From NCBI GenBank assembly GCA_002352215.1, contig DEIB01000026.1, positions 62,001 through 126,000 of the forward strand: a DNA stretch of 64,000 nucleotides. The letters are read 5' to 3'. Under the pieces are notes generated by a model. The model worked only from the letters and a program-made list of their open reading frames with translations, was not told the DNA's origin and searched no databases. A program made the translations under genes and the position numbers. Positions 24,735 through 35,000 of the stretch are shown one piece after another. The stretch comes from Chthonomonas sp. UBA2785. GTDB taxonomy: Bacteria > Armatimonadota > Fimbriimonadia > Fimbriimonadales > Fimbriimonadaceae. Position 1 is the first letter of the stretch. Each line of letters opens with the position of its first letter.

Positions 24735-26780
24735 CTACGCGCGCTTGGTAGAAAACTTCACCCACGTCCAAGAGCGCGCCGCCACGGTGACCTCAACCTG
24801 GTCGCCCTCCATCGGCACCGCGCCACCCCCCGCATGCGCCCGATAAACTGGGCCGGAAAAGCCATAAGCCCGCATGGTGAGCGGAATCGACTCCGTGATG
24901 CCCTGGCCGGTCGGGTTGTAGACCACCAGCATCGCCTCGGGGTCCGCCCCTGGTAGCACATGCAAGATGTAGTCGAGGCCCCTTCCATCGGGTCGGCGGA
25001 GATGGATCACGTCGGCCTCCAGCAGCTCTCGGTTCGCCTTGTACCAATTCACCATCTTCACCACCACGGCCTTGGTTTCCGGCGAATCATAAAGCCGGGT
25101 GCCGCGCCAACACGCCTGCGCGCCGTAGCCCAGGGTGTTGGCAAAGTGCATCTCGTAGTCGGCTAAATGTTCTTTCAGGGGCTCAATAGTGGCCGCAGCA
25201 CCGCCCCCGTGATACTGAACAAGCGGAACAAACATCCATCCCATTGAGGGGGTCTTCTTCCACGTCCCGTCAAACATGTTTTGGCGCGCATGGACGTGCT
25301 GCTGCTCCCGGGGTAGGGACCAGTTCGTTTCGCGGTAACCCATCCCCGTTTTGTTCGAACCATTGAACTGATAGTAGTCCGGAACATTTAAGAAGATGTC
25401 TCGATCTCGGCACCACTTGTAGAACTCCGTAATCTGTTGAAACTGTGACCACTGAGAATCCAGCAGCCCGGCGTGGCCCGGATGGCTGGTGGAAGCGCAC
25501 TGGTCGCCCGGGTAGTTGCCATCGTGCTCCAGCAACTGGAACCCTGTGGCCTCAATGAAAAACTTGAGCTTCTCGAAGTACTCCTGGCCCCAAACAGAAC
25601 CTAAGCAGGGCGAGTTCCCGAAGATCGAACCCCCCGTCTTTCCTGTTACCGGGTTGATCACATCGTGCTCGTCACTAATCCGGCGGCTGGCCAACAGGGA
25701 ATAGCCACCAAAGCGGACGTTCTTTTGCGTGGCGTACTCGCGCAGGGCCTTCCAACGAGAGATGTTCGCCGGAGACGTGTCCTCCATGTTCAGGCCCGAA
25801 CCGAAACTCATGATGACCATTTCGAATCCACACTCCGAAGCTTGGTCAATGGCGGTGCGGATTTCGGTGTCGTCGTTGCTCACCACATGGAGCATCAGCG
25901 GATTGTCGAGCACCCACGGGGTGACTGCGCGATAGAGCCTTCGCTGATCCAGCGAGTTCGATTCCCTGTCTGACCCACCATGAAGAATTGCAAACGAAGT
26001 CACGGAACGAACCGGCGCCTCCGTGGTGGTCGTGTGCATGCCGTTGGGCGGCCGAACTTCAACGAGGCAGGGCGTCTTTAGCAGATAGTTGACTTGGGTG
26101 GTGTAAGTGTCATCCGTCTCCCAAAAAGTGCTGGCGTTCAGGTTGCCCCCCATGGACATGTCGCTCAGCACCGTGACGTTAGGAAGGCGCATGTTCTGAG
26201 ATCGCTCAACCTCGCTTTCGGCCTCCACTAGGCTCAGTCGCTCGGTGACGATTTGGTTCACCACAATGCGCTTGCTCGGCTTGGGCGTCACCGTGACATG
26301 TTTGGCAATCGCGGGGACGCCATCGTAAATCTCAAAGGTCAGAACGGCAAAGAAGTCAGGGTGTTCAAATTCAAAATTGCACGCCTTCCCGCGGGGAGAC
26401 CACGGCGCGCCATTCACGCGGTGCGGAATGCGGCTTTGAGGCAGGCCATGGGTGACTTTCCTTAAAGGCAGTGACTTGGGCGAAGGCACCGCGTTGGCGA
26501 TCCATGTCTCGGTCAAGAAAGCCTTGTTCGGCAGAGGCTGAACTCCCCCCAGCCAGTACTCGGTGTTGTCAACAATGAGGCGAGCCTCCGGCTCAATGGT
26601 CCGAATGAACTCTTCGCGGCTGTCCATTCGCGAGAAGGAGGTAGTGCCCACAACGTTGCTGGTGCGAATGACGCGACGGACGACTTCGTTCTGAAGCACG
26701 ACTTGGTCGGCGTTTACGCTAACGGTGGAGGGCCCCAGTATGAGAGTGCCAAGCCAAAGGGCATAGGGGGCCGTGACCAT
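24735..26780 (-). CDS. Large exported protein, glycoside-hydrolase-like, family not identified
   Basis: A 681-residue protein with a signal-like N-terminus (YALWLGTLILGPSTVSV). The N-terminal 270 residues look beta-rich. A TIM-barrel-like part follows (QASECGFEMVIMSFGSGLN, then LLEHDGNYPGDQC and VPDYYQFNGSNKTG), with a beta-rich C-terminus. This arrangement recalls GH36/melibiase-like enzymes, with Asp residues at strand ends as candidate catalytic groups, but I cannot name a family. It probably acts on a polysaccharide or glycoside outside the cytoplasm. A TAGACT lies 9 nt upstream of the ATG. Confidence 0.72.
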   Translation of the reverse strand: MVTAPYALWLGTLILGPSTVSVNADQVVLQNEVVRRVIRTSNVVGTTSFSRMDSREEFIRTIEPEARLIVDNTEYWLGGVQPLPNKAFLTETWIANAVPSPKSLPLRKVTHGLPQSRIPHRVNGAPWSPRGKACNFEFEHPDFFAVLTFEIYDGVPAIAKHVTVTPKPSKRIVVNQIVTERLSLVEAESEVERSQNMRLPNVTVLSDMSMGGNLNASTFWETDDTYTTQVNYLLKTPCLVEVRPPNGMHTTTTEAPVRSVTSFAILHGGSDRESNSLDQRRLYRAVTPWVLDNPLMLHVVSNDDTEIRTAIDQASECGFEMVIMSFGSGLNMEDTSPANISRWKALREYATQKNVRFGGYSLLASRRISDEHDVINPVTGKTGGSIFGNSPCLGSVWGQEYFEKLKFFIEATGFQLLEHDGNYPGDQCASTSHPGHAGLLDSQWSQFQQITEFYKWCRDRDIFLNVPDYYQFNGSNKTGMGYRETNWSLPREQQHVHARQNMFDGTWKKTPSMGWMFVPLVQYHGGGAAATIEPLKEHLADYEMHFANTLGYGAQACWRGTRLYDSPETKAVVVKMVNWYKANRELLEADVIHLRRPDGRGLDYILHVLPGADPEAMLVVYNPTGQGITESIPLTMRAYGFSGPVYRAHAGGGAVPMEGDQVEVTVAARSWTWVKFSTKRA

Positions 26781-26832
26781 GGGTCCCCAAGTCTACCAAG
26801 GGGTGCGAGCGCGGTCGCTCGCGAAAAAGTGG

Positions 26833-26905
26833 TGGAGATAAGGGGATTCGAACCCCTGGCCTCTGCAGTGCGATTGCAGCGCTCTCCCAGCTGAGCTATA
26901 TCCCC
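26833..26905 (-). tRNA. tRNA-Ala (anticodon CGC)
   Basis: A 73-nt cloverleaf on the minus strand: acceptor GGGGATA/TATCTCC containing the G3-U70 pair diagnostic of alanine tRNAs, D arm GCTC..GAGC, anticodon loop ATCGCAC (anticodon CGC) closed by CTGCA/TGCAG, and the T loop TTCGAAT. The CCA end is not encoded. Confidence 0.95.
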
Positions 26906-26917
26906 ACGCGGCCTTCA

Positions 26918-26948
26918 ATGATACCTCGGCCCGCCCAACCCAGTTCAA
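26918..26948 (-). promoter_or_regulatory. Putative promoter of tRNA-Ala
   Basis: On the minus strand TTGAAC, a 19-nt spacer and TATCAT, 12-13 nt before the mature tRNA. Confidence 0.45.
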
Positions 26949-26973
26949 GAGTCGCCTAGGCCAACCGGCGCGG

Positions 26974-27696
26974 TCACTCGGGTCGGCGGGCCACCGCCAC
27001 CACGCTGCTCCCCCACGGCCAGCGCACGGTCCGCAGGGCGCGCCCCTCCGCCGCCATTAGCGCCACCAGTGCCCGGTTCAGGCCGCCCGGCACTGGGGGC
27101 AGGCTCGCCCGCGCCGGTCCTCGCCGAAACTTGCCCACCAGCCGCTCCGCCAGCACCAGCGGGAACAGCCAAAACACCGAATACGACACCAGCACCGGCT
27201 CCAGCCCCGCCGCCTCCAACTGCCGCCGCACCGAGCGCCGCGTGTGCCGCCGAAAATGGTGCAGCGCCACGTCGTGCGGCCCCCACAGCCACTTGTAGGC
27301 GGGCACGCTCAGCACCAGCACGCCCCCCGGTTGCAGAACCCGGGCCGCCTCGGCAAACGCCGCCGTATCGTCCTCAATGTGCTCAAAAATGTCCAGTGCC
27401 ACCACCCCGGCCACGCTCGCATCGCGCACCGGCAGCTTGGCCCCATCGGCCTGGATCAAGCGGGTGAGCCCGCGCCCCTGGGCGTGCCGCAAGGCCAGGT
27501 GGGTGAAGTCCAGTCCCACCACTTCGGTTTCGCGGCTCAGTTCCTGGGCCACCGCGCCGGTGCCGCACCCCACGTCCAGCACCAGACCCCGGGGGGCGTG
27601 GCGTCGCCAGAGTTCAATGCAGAGGGTGCGCCGCGCCACAAACCACCAGTAGTGGTCCTCCAGGCGGCGCATCTTTTCGTATTCTTCGGGATTCAC
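26974..27696 (-). CDS. Class I SAM-dependent methyltransferase
   Basis: A 240-residue Rossmann methyltransferase: motif I VLDVGCGTGAVAQEL (residues about 39-53), motif II VVGLDF, and motif IV VVALDIFEHIEDD, typical of small-molecule methyltransferases acting on lipids, sugars or quinones. Its GTG start overlaps the glycosyltransferase stop (GTGA), so the two are co-translated. The pairing suggests modification of a glycolipid or cell-surface sugar, but the substrate is inferred only from context. Confidence 0.87.
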   Translation of the reverse strand: MNPEEYEKMRRLEDHYWWFVARRTLCIELWRRHAPRGLVLDVGCGTGAVAQELSRETEVVGLDFTHLALRHAQGRGLTRLIQADGAKLPVRDASVAGVVALDIFEHIEDDTAAFAEAARVLQPGGVLVLSVPAYKWLWGPHDVALHHFRRHTRRSVRRQLEAAGLEPVLVSYSVFWLFPLVLAERLVGKFRRGPARASLPPVPGGLNRALVALMAAEGRALRTVRWPWGSSVVAVARRPE

Positions 27697-28439
27697 TGCC
27701 CCCTCGTCCGGGGGGAAATTCGCCGCGCCCGCCCCGCCAGGCGCAGCAGCATCAGTTCGCGCAGCATCCGCACGCCGTCGCGCAGCAGGTTCACCTTGCT
27801 GCCTTCCTTGTGCTGCCAGCGGATCGGCACTTCGGCGATGTTGTAGCCCAGGTCGCGGGCAATCATTAGCACCTCAAAATCGAACCCGAAGCCGTCAATT
27901 TTGCTCCGCGAGAAGATGTCGCGGGCCACATCCTGCCGGTAGAGCTTAAACCCGCACTGGGTGTCCGCAATCCCCTTGATGCCCAGGGTGCGCACGGCCA
28001 GATTAAAGGCTCGCCCCATCATCTCGCGGTACCAGGGTTGCCGCACTTCCAGTTCGCTCTCCTTTAGCGGGCGGCTGCCAATGGCAATGGGGGTGGCTTC
28101 GCCCACGAGGGGCCACAGCTTGTCCAGTTCTTCGATGGGGGTGGCCAGGTCGGCGTCGCTCATCAGCAGCCACTCGGCGTCAATTTCCAGCATGCCCCGC
28201 CGCACGGCCGCGCCTTTGCCCTGGTTCTGCTCACAGTCCAGCAGGTGCACCAGCGGTTCGCTTTCGGCCACGCATTTCACCAGCTTGGCGGTGTCGTCGG
28301 CGCTCCCGTCGTTCACCACCCAGATCTCGGTGTCGAAATCCAGGGTACGCGCGTATTCCGCGATGCGGGCAAGGGTAGGCCCGAGTCGCTCTTGCTCGTT
28401 GTAAGCGGGAATGATGATCGCGAGGTGAGGACGCGGCAA
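27693..28439 (-). CDS. Family 2 glycosyltransferase, dolichyl/polyprenyl-phosphate type
   Basis: A 248-residue GT-A enzyme: IIIPAYNEQERL at the N-terminus, VVNDGSADDT, NQGKGAAVRRGM, and the metal-binding SDADLATP, followed by DTQCGFKLYR and FDFEVLMIAR. This set matches polyprenyl-phosphate sugar transferases (dolichol-phosphate glucose/mannose synthase-like). No C-terminal membrane helices are present. The start is TTG 28439, the only candidate after the in-frame stop upstream, with TATCCT 9 nt before it. It lies 24 bp downstream of the phosphodiester glycosidase gene. Confidence 0.88.
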   Translation of the reverse strand: MPRPHLAIIIPAYNEQERLGPTLARIAEYARTLDFDTEIWVVNDGSADDTAKLVKCVAESEPLVHLLDCEQNQGKGAAVRRGMLEIDAEWLLMSDADLATPIEELDKLWPLVGEATPIAIGSRPLKESELEVRQPWYREMMGRAFNLAVRTLGIKGIADTQCGFKLYRQDVARDIFSRSKIDGFGFDFEVLMIARDLGYNIAEVPIRWQHKEGSKVNLLRDGVRMLRELMLLRLAGRARRISPRTRGQ

Positions 28440-28463
28440 GCGGACCCGAGGATACCAGCCCGG

Positions 28464-29276
28464 TTAGGGATTCGCGGCCCCGGTGCCCGAAACCCCGTTC
28501 GCCACGCCGTCTGTCTGGTTGCGGGCCAGCCGCTGCAGGTGCGCCCGGAACTTGTCATCCAGCGGACTCTTCTCCTCCACGATGAAGAGGTTATTGAGCC
28601 GCCGCGAGGTGCTAATCAGGTAGCGGTCCTTAGCGTAAAGCATGGTGCTGCCCCCGCCATCCAGGGCTACGGCGTTCGTCACGCCCAGTGCGGTCATCTG
28701 TCGGCCGAGGGTGGAAAGCGTCACCGAACTCCGGGTCGCCATCATCACCAGTTTGCCGCCGGGGGTGGTGCCCACGGCCGTACGGGCCGCCGATCCCCAA
28801 ATGCTGCGATCGCGGAATCCCTGCGTCCACGGCTTGGGGTCCACCACGCCTTCGCGCACAATGCGCACCCCGGCGCGCAGGCCGTAGCGGTAGGGGAACC
28901 AGTCTTGCCAGCCCCGCACTTCGGTGTCAAAAATGTGCACCCGGCCGTACCAGTCCACGCCAATCGCGCTACCCCGGGCGCCATCCGCCACCACATCGCC
29001 GTCAATCACCACTTCGCCCACGGGGCGGCCATTTTCCCAGGCGAAAAAGGTGCCCGTGATGGCGGCGGCGGGGGGCTCGGGGCCGAGCAGTTCGCGCACG
29101 CTCACCAGCCGTTCGTCCAGCACCACGCGCGGGGCGTAGTCGCCCTTGGTCATATCGAACACCACGACCTGGAAGGAACCAACGCTACGGATTTCGGGCG
29201 CACTAAGTCCCAATGCGGCCGCACTCGTCAGGGTGAGCAGGGCAAACCATCTTTTTACGCGTGTTTCCTTAGTCAT
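28464..29276 (-). CDS. Exported phosphodiester glycosidase (NAGPA-domain protein)
   Basis: A 270-residue protein with a signal peptide (WFALLTLTSAAALGLS). The NAGPA fold is indicated by ITGTFF near residue 74 and the family signature VALDGGGSTMLYA near residue 213. Relatives remove N-acetylglucosamine from phosphodiesters or act on envelope polysaccharides. It heads a leftward group with the glycosyltransferase and methyltransferase, so a role in envelope glycan metabolism is plausible. TAAAAT lies 8 nt before the ATG. Confidence 0.85.
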   Translation of the reverse strand: MTKETRVKRWFALLTLTSAAALGLSAPEIRSVGSFQVVVFDMTKGDYAPRVVLDERLVSVRELLGPEPPAAAITGTFFAWENGRPVGEVVIDGDVVADGARGSAIGVDWYGRVHIFDTEVRGWQDWFPYRYGLRAGVRIVREGVVDPKPWTQGFRDRSIWGSAARTAVGTTPGGKLVMMATRSSVTLSTLGRQMTALGVTNAVALDGGGSTMLYAKDRYLISTSRRLNNLFIVEEKSPLDDKFRAHLQRLARNQTDGVANGVSGTGAANP

Positions 29277-29284
29277 GTTGCGGC

Positions 29285-29290
29285 ATTTTA
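29285..29290 (-). promoter_or_regulatory. -10-like box TAAAAT of the phosphodiester glycosidase gene
   Basis: Eight nt before ATG 29276 on the minus strand, in the 200-bp divergent gap shared with the respiratory operon. Confidence 0.5.
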
Positions 29291-29422
29291 GCCAAGCCCG
29301 AGGCTAGAAAGGCACTCAAATGCAACAAGCGGGGCCTCTTAGGTTCAATATTGGATAATTTTGTGTAGTTTTCCCGCTTTCACAAAACGCTGGCAGAAGT
29401 CCCCTTGGACCTCGTTTTAACA

Positions 29423-29451
29423 TTGACAGAAGGGGGTCCACTCGTTCATCC
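29423..29451 (+). promoter_or_regulatory. Possible promoter of the respiratory operon
   Basis: A consensus TTGACA at 29423-29428; the hexamer at normal spacing (TCATCC) is a poor -10, so the site may need an activator or another sigma factor. No other strong promoter lies in the gap before the operon. Confidence 0.3.
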
Positions 29452-29478
29452 TTGGGCTTGGAGACGGATTTCCCACCT

Positions 29479-31311
29479 GTGACGCGCGCCGACTTTCGAC
29501 CATGGATGAGACTGAGCCTCGTATACGCGGCGCTGGTCATCCTTTTTGGCGCATGGGTGCGGGCCTCGCTTTCCGGGGATGGATGCGGGGTTTCTTGGCC
29601 GAACTGCGGCGGGGCCATCCTGCCCGATACGTCGAATGTCAAGACTCTCATTGAGTTAACGCACCGGGTCACCTCTGGGTTACTTGGTCTCCTTCTGGGT
29701 GGTCTCTGGATTGCCGCCCGCCGGGCGGAGCCGAAGGGTTCGCCCATGCGCCGGGCCATTGGGTTCTCGGTGCTGGCGTGTGTCATCAGCGCGCTCATCG
29801 GGGCGGTGCTGGTGCGCCAAGGGCTGGTGGTGCACGATAAGTCGCTGGCGCGGGCGATCTTTATGCCCGTCCACCTGGTCAACAACTACTTCTTGATGGG
29901 GGCGCTGGTGCTGGCCGATTGGTACAGCCGGGGTGGTGCGCCGCTCCGCCGGCCGGACCGCGGGCCGCTCATGCTGCTCCTGGCCAGTGGCGTTTCCCAA
30001 CTCGTTCTCGGCATCACCGGTGCCATCAGCGCCATGGGCAAGACGGCGTACGGGCCGGAACTCCAGGCTGCCCAGACGCTTTCCGACCGCCTGAACATGC
30101 ACATCGGCGCAGCCGCCAGCCCTATCCTTAAGGGTGGCGTGGCGCACCCGCTGCTGGCGACCTCGCTCTTCGCCCTTATGCTCTGGGCGGGTAATCAACT
30201 TTCCAAGTCGCGTCCGGAACCGGGCGTGCAGCAGTGGAGCCGCTACCTTTCCATCGGGCTCACCGCCCAAATGATCTTCGGCCTGGCCAACCTCCTGATG
30301 AGCGCTCCGGCCTGGATGCAGATGGGCCACCTCTTGTTGGCCTTGGTCACCTGGGTGAGCTTCGTCAAGATGGGCGCCTACACGCTGGCCTATCCGGAAT
30401 ACACGCCCAGCACCGAGGATCCCTTCGCGGGCCTCACGCCGCGCGAGCGACTTTCCGCGCAGATTCGGGCTTATGTGGCCCTCACCAAGCCCCGCGTCAT
30501 CTCGCTGTTGCTGTTCACCACCGTGGCGGCGATGGTGATGGCGAACCAGGGCTGGCCTCCGTTCCTCATGACGATCTGTGTGGCCCTGGGCGGCTACATG
30601 ATGGCCGGTGCCGCGAACACGATCAACATGATCGTGGAGCGCGACCTTGATGTGGCGATGGAACGCACCGCCAGCCGCCCGACGGTCACGCACTACGTAT
30701 CCTCCGGCAACGCCTTCTTGTTCGCCTTGGCGCTCACGGTCATCTCCTTCGGGATGATTACCGCTGTCTCCAACGTGCTGGCCGCGCTGCTGGCCTTCGC
30801 CGGGCTGCTGTTCTACGTCTTTATCTATACGCTCCTCCTGAAGCGCCGCACCTGGCAGAACATTGTCATCGGGGGCGCGGCGGGGGCCTTCCCGCCTCTG
30901 GTGGGTTGGGCGGCCGTGACGGGCGACCTCAACTGGTTCGCCTGGCTTCTCTTTGCCGTCGTGTTCCTCTGGACGCCGGTGCACTTCTGGGCGCTGGCCA
31001 TCCTCATCAAGGACGACTACGCGAAGGCTGGGGTGCCGATGCTCCCTGTGGTACACGGCGAGCACGTGACGGCGGTCCAGATCGTCATTTACGCCATTCT
31101 CACGGCCGTGGTCAGTATCATTCCGCTGGCCGGCAACGGATTCAACTCCATCACCCTTGGGCTGGTGGTTCTTCTCAACGTCGGGCTCCTGGCCCAAAGC
31201 ATGGGTCTGCTTCGCAGCACGACCCGGCCGAAAGCCAAGTCCCTTTTCAAGTATTCGATGGTTTATCTCGCCCTGTTCTTCCTCGTCGTAGCGGTGGATC
31301 GGGCAATCTAG
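29479..31311 (+). CDS. ctaA-ctaB: Heme A synthase / heme O synthase (protoheme IX farnesyltransferase) fusion
   Basis: About 610 residues joining two enzymes that act consecutively. The N-terminal ~310 residues are CtaA/Cox15-like with eight predicted helices (conserved His in LIELTHRVTSG and VHLVNNYF), converting heme O to heme A. The rest, from ALTKPRVISLL, is CtaB, a UbiA-type prenyltransferase with the prenyl-diphosphate-binding NMIVERDLDVAMERTASRP, converting heme B to heme O. It heads the operon whose oxidase needs heme A. Start candidates are TTG 29452, GTG 29479 and ATG 29506; GTG has a distant GGAG and is my choice, but it is uncertain. Fusions of these two enzymes are known in some other bacteria. 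Confidence 0.9.
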   Translation: MTRADFRPWMRLSLVYAALVILFGAWVRASLSGDGCGVSWPNCGGAILPDTSNVKTLIELTHRVTSGLLGLLLGGLWIAARRAEPKGSPMRRAIGFSVLACVISALIGAVLVRQGLVVHDKSLARAIFMPVHLVNNYFLMGALVLADWYSRGGAPLRRPDRGPLMLLLASGVSQLVLGITGAISAMGKTAYGPELQAAQTLSDRLNMHIGAAASPILKGGVAHPLLATSLFALMLWAGNQLSKSRPEPGVQQWSRYLSIGLTAQMIFGLANLLMSAPAWMQMGHLLLALVTWVSFVKMGAYTLAYPEYTPSTEDPFAGLTPRERLSAQIRAYVALTKPRVISLLLFTTVAAMVMANQGWPPFLMTICVALGGYMMAGAANTINMIVERDLDVAMERTASRPTVTHYVSSGNAFLFALALTVISFGMITAVSNVLAALLAFAGLLFYVFIYTLLLKRRTWQNIVIGGAAGAFPPLVGWAAVTGDLNWFAWLLFAVVFLWTPVHFWALAILIKDDYAKAGVPMLPVVHGEHVTAVQIVIYAILTAVVSIIPLAGNGFNSITLGLVVLLNVGLLAQSMGLLRSTTRPKAKSLFKYSMVYLALFFLVVAVDRAI

Positions 31312-31335
31312 GAGCAATTATTTAGAGCAGCAACT

Positions 31336-32079
31336 ATGGCGCAAATCTTTGGACCCGCGGCAAACTCAATTGCAACTGCCAGCCTCTTCGCGCTGGCAGG
31401 CGTGCCGTTTCTTATGGTGGGCGTGAGCGAGATCACTCGATCTCCCGCGAACACGAAGGTAACGGTGCCCCTCAATCAGCCGGCCCCTTTCAGCCACAAG
31501 CACCACGCTAAGGAACTTGGGATTGACTGCCGTTTCTGCCACACCAGCGTCGAGAAGTCGGCCAGCGCAGGCATTCCGAGTACCGAGGTCTGTATGACGT
31601 GCCACAGCCAGATCTGGACGAACAGCCCGATGATTGAGCCCATCCGCTCCAGCTGGGCCACCAATACGCCGGTGGAATGGAACCTGGTCAACCGCGCGCC
31701 GGACTTTGTCTACTTCAACCACGCCATCCACATTGCCCGGGGCATCTCTTGTAACACCTGCCACGGTCAGGTGCACGAGATGGAGATCACCTGGAAGGGC
31801 CAAGCGTTCCACATGGTCTGGTGTCTGGAATGCCACCAGAACCCCGAGAAGTTTATGACCCACGTTTCGCCGGAGCTGAATCTGTCTCCGCGCGAGCAAG
31901 TCTTTGAGGTCTACCGCAAGATCTCGGCCGGCGAAGTGCTGACCGGGGCGGAAGAGAAGCTGGTGAGCGGCTTGCCCCAGCGTGTTCCCAAGGACAAGAT
32001 TCACGAAGGCGTGCGCTTGGTCGAAGAGCGCAAGATCAACAAATCGCAGCTAAAGGACTGCTACATCTGTCACCGCTAA
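31336..32079 (+). CDS. actA: Alternative complex III pentaheme cytochrome c subunit ActA
   Basis: A 247-residue protein with one N-terminal membrane segment (IATASLFALAGVPFLMVGV) and five CxxCH heme motifs: CRFCH (Cys65), CMTCH, CNTCH, CLECH and CYICH at the very C-terminus. This matches ActA, the periplasmic electron-collecting subunit of the quinol:electron acceptor oxidoreductase ACIII. Its stop overlaps the actB start (TAATG). Confidence 0.95.
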   Translation: MAQIFGPAANSIATASLFALAGVPFLMVGVSEITRSPANTKVTVPLNQPAPFSHKHHAKELGIDCRFCHTSVEKSASAGIPSTEVCMTCHSQIWTNSPMIEPIRSSWATNTPVEWNLVNRAPDFVYFNHAIHIARGISCNTCHGQVHEMEITWKGQAFHMVWCLECHQNPEKFMTHVSPELNLSPREQVFEVYRKISAGEVLTGAEEKLVSGLPQRVPKDKIHEGVRLVEERKINKSQLKDCYICHR

Positions 32080-35000
32080 TGGGCCACGAACCGAAGAACG
32101 AAGAACAACCGACCGCGCCGTCCCGCTTCTATAAGGGGCCGGCCGATCATCAAGGTGAACCTGAAGCCCGCGTATGGCAGGGGGATGAGTTCCCGCATCG
32201 CAAGTCCATTACTGAGATTGACCGACGCAATGTGCTCAAGCTGATGGGGGGCGCCATGGCCATGGCCGGCCTCGCCGGTTCGGGCTGTCGCTCGCTCATC
32301 ATGCCGCAGGAAAAGATCATCGGCTACGTGCAGGCCCCCGAGAACCGCGTGTCCGGGATCAGCAAGCACTACGCCACCACCGCCTGCATTGCTGGTGAAG
32401 TGGTCGGCATGCTGGTGCGCAGCCACGAAGGCCGCCCGGTGAAGCTGGAAGGCAATCCCAAGCACCCCGCCAGCCTCGGCGGACTGAGTGCGACCCAACT
32501 TGCCAGCATCCATGGCCTCTACGATCCCGACCGCCTGGCCGGGGTGCAATACAAGGGCGACCTGGACAACTGGCCGAACTTCCTCAAGAACATCCGCGAA
32601 TCGCTGAAGCAAGGCGGCGTCGCGATTCTTACGCCGAATGTGACCTCGCCGGCCTTGGCGAAGTCCATCGAAGACTTCAAGGCCAGCCACCCGAACGCCA
32701 CTTGGTACCAATGGGAAGCCTGCCATCACGATCTCGTGCGTGAAGCGGGCGTCATGGCCACCGGCACCAATGCGTTGCCGGTCTACGACTTCAGCAACGC
32801 CGACGTGGTCGTCAGCATTGACTGCGACGTCTTCCATGAACTTCCCGGCAGCGTCGCCCACGCCCGGGCGATTGCCGGCAAGCGCAACCCGGATAGCGGC
32901 ACGATGAGCCGCCTTTACGCCTTTGAAAGCGCGCCGACGACCTTCGGGGCGTTGGCTGACCACCGCTCACCCGTACGCGCTTCGCAGATGGGTGCGCTGG
33001 TGCGCGCCATTGGCGCCAAGCTGGGCGTGCCGGGCGCTACGGCCCCCGGGGCCGCTGGGGTGGATGCCCAACTGGTGGACGCCATGGTGCGTGACCTCCA
33101 AGCCAACCGAGGCCGCAGCCTGATCGTGGCCGGTGGGCACTTGCCGTCGGCAGTCCAAGCGGCGGTTTATGCGCTCAACGAAGCTCTGGGCAACCTGGGT
33201 ACGGCTCTCCGCCTCCGCCCGGTGCCGGAATGGTCCACGCACAACGGCGAAAGCATCCGGGGCCTGGCCGAGGCGATCAAGGCGAACAAGGTTCACACCT
33301 TGCTTATTCTGGGTTCCAACCCGGTTTACGATGCCCCGGCCGATCTGGACTTTGGCAGCCTCATCGGTACGGTGCCGGTGACGGCGCAACTCAGCCTCTA
33401 CGATGACGAAACCGGTGAGAAGTGCCAGTGGCAACTGCCGGAATCGCATTACCTGGAAGCCTGGGGCGACCACGTAGCCTTCGATGGCACGATGGGCATC
33501 CAGCAGCCGCTCATCAAGCCGCTCTACGAAACCCGCTCCGCGCTCCAATTGATGGAGGCGCTAAACAACCGCACCCAAGACGACCTGGAAACGATTTCGA
33601 AGTTCCACCAGTTGGACCCGAACAGCGAAACCTGGCGGTCGGTCCTGGCCAGTGGGGTCATGGTTTCCGTTGAAACCAAGGAAGCTCCGGCGGCACTCAA
33701 GCCGAATTTGATGGCGGCCATCCCTGAGCCGACGACGAAGGGTATCGAGCTTCGGTTCGCCCCGGACTCGGCCATTCATGACGGCGCCTTCGCCAACAAC
33801 GCTTGGCTGCAGGAATTGCCCCGCCCCCTGACGAATCTCACCTGGGATAACGCGGTGGAAATGGGCCACAAGCTGGCCTCGCAACTGGGAGTGGCTGGTC
33901 CGTACAAGCACCTCGGTCTGATCCCTGGTGCTGGCCCCGCTCCAATGGTGAAGCTGACGGTGGGTGGTAAGTCCATCGAGATGCCGGTCTACGTGAACCT
34001 CGGCATGGCCGACGACACGGTGGTGGTCCGCATGGGCTACGGCCGCACTCGCGTGGGCAAGGTCGGCAACAAGGGCGACGACCACTGGCACGGCGGCGGC
34101 TTCAACGTCTACCCGCTTCGCTCCAGCCAAACCCCGTGGATTGTGGGTGATGTGGTGCTGGAGAAGACGAACGGTGGCTACGAACTCGCCAACACGCAGT
34201 TCCACAACACGCTCGAAGTCGAAGAAATCGACCGAGATCGCGACGTGATCCGCCACGCCAATCTGGCCGACTTCAAGGCCAACCCGATGATCTTTGCCAG
34301 CAAGGGTCACGGCGGCGGCCATGAAAAGGAGCACGGCGAAGATAGCCTGCACAATGGCGTGGAAGGACAAGGTGGCCACACCGATGCCCACTCGGAAGGC
34401 GCAGCCGAAGTCAACACCGGCGGCACCGATGCGGGCGGCGACGGCAAGGACCTGAACCTCTACGACGGCTCCGACTACAAGGACCTGTACGCCCAAAACA
34501 TGCAATGGGCGATGACGGTGGACCTCAACCTCTGCACCGGCTGCAACGCCTGTGTGGTGGCGTGCCAAAGCGAAAACAACATCCCCACGGTAGGCAAGCG
34601 CGAAGTGATGCGCGGCCGTGAAATGCACTGGATCCGCATTGACCGGTACTACAAGGGGAACGGCAATAGCCTGAACTACGACAACCCGCCGATCTACTTC
34701 CAGCCTCTCGCCTGCGTGCAGTGCGAGCAAGCCCCGTGCGAACCGGTCTGCCCGGTGGCGGCCACGGTGCACAGCAGCGAAGGCCTGAACCAGATGGTCT
34801 ACAACCGCTGCGTGGGTACCCGCTACTGCAGCAACAACTGCCCCTACAAGGTGCGGCGGTTCAACTTCTTGCACTTCACCAAGCCCGTGCACGACCTGCC
34901 GGTGCTGAAGCTGCTCCAGAACCCCGACGTCACGGTCCGTACCCGCGGTGTGATGGAAAAGTGCACCTACTGCGTCCAGCGCATCAACGAAAAGCGCATC

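Noticed and set aside
29680..31317. 545-residue minus-strand ORF across the ctaA-ctaB gene
   Set aside because: It is a shadow of the plus-strand fusion whose heme and prenyl-transferase motifs are intact.
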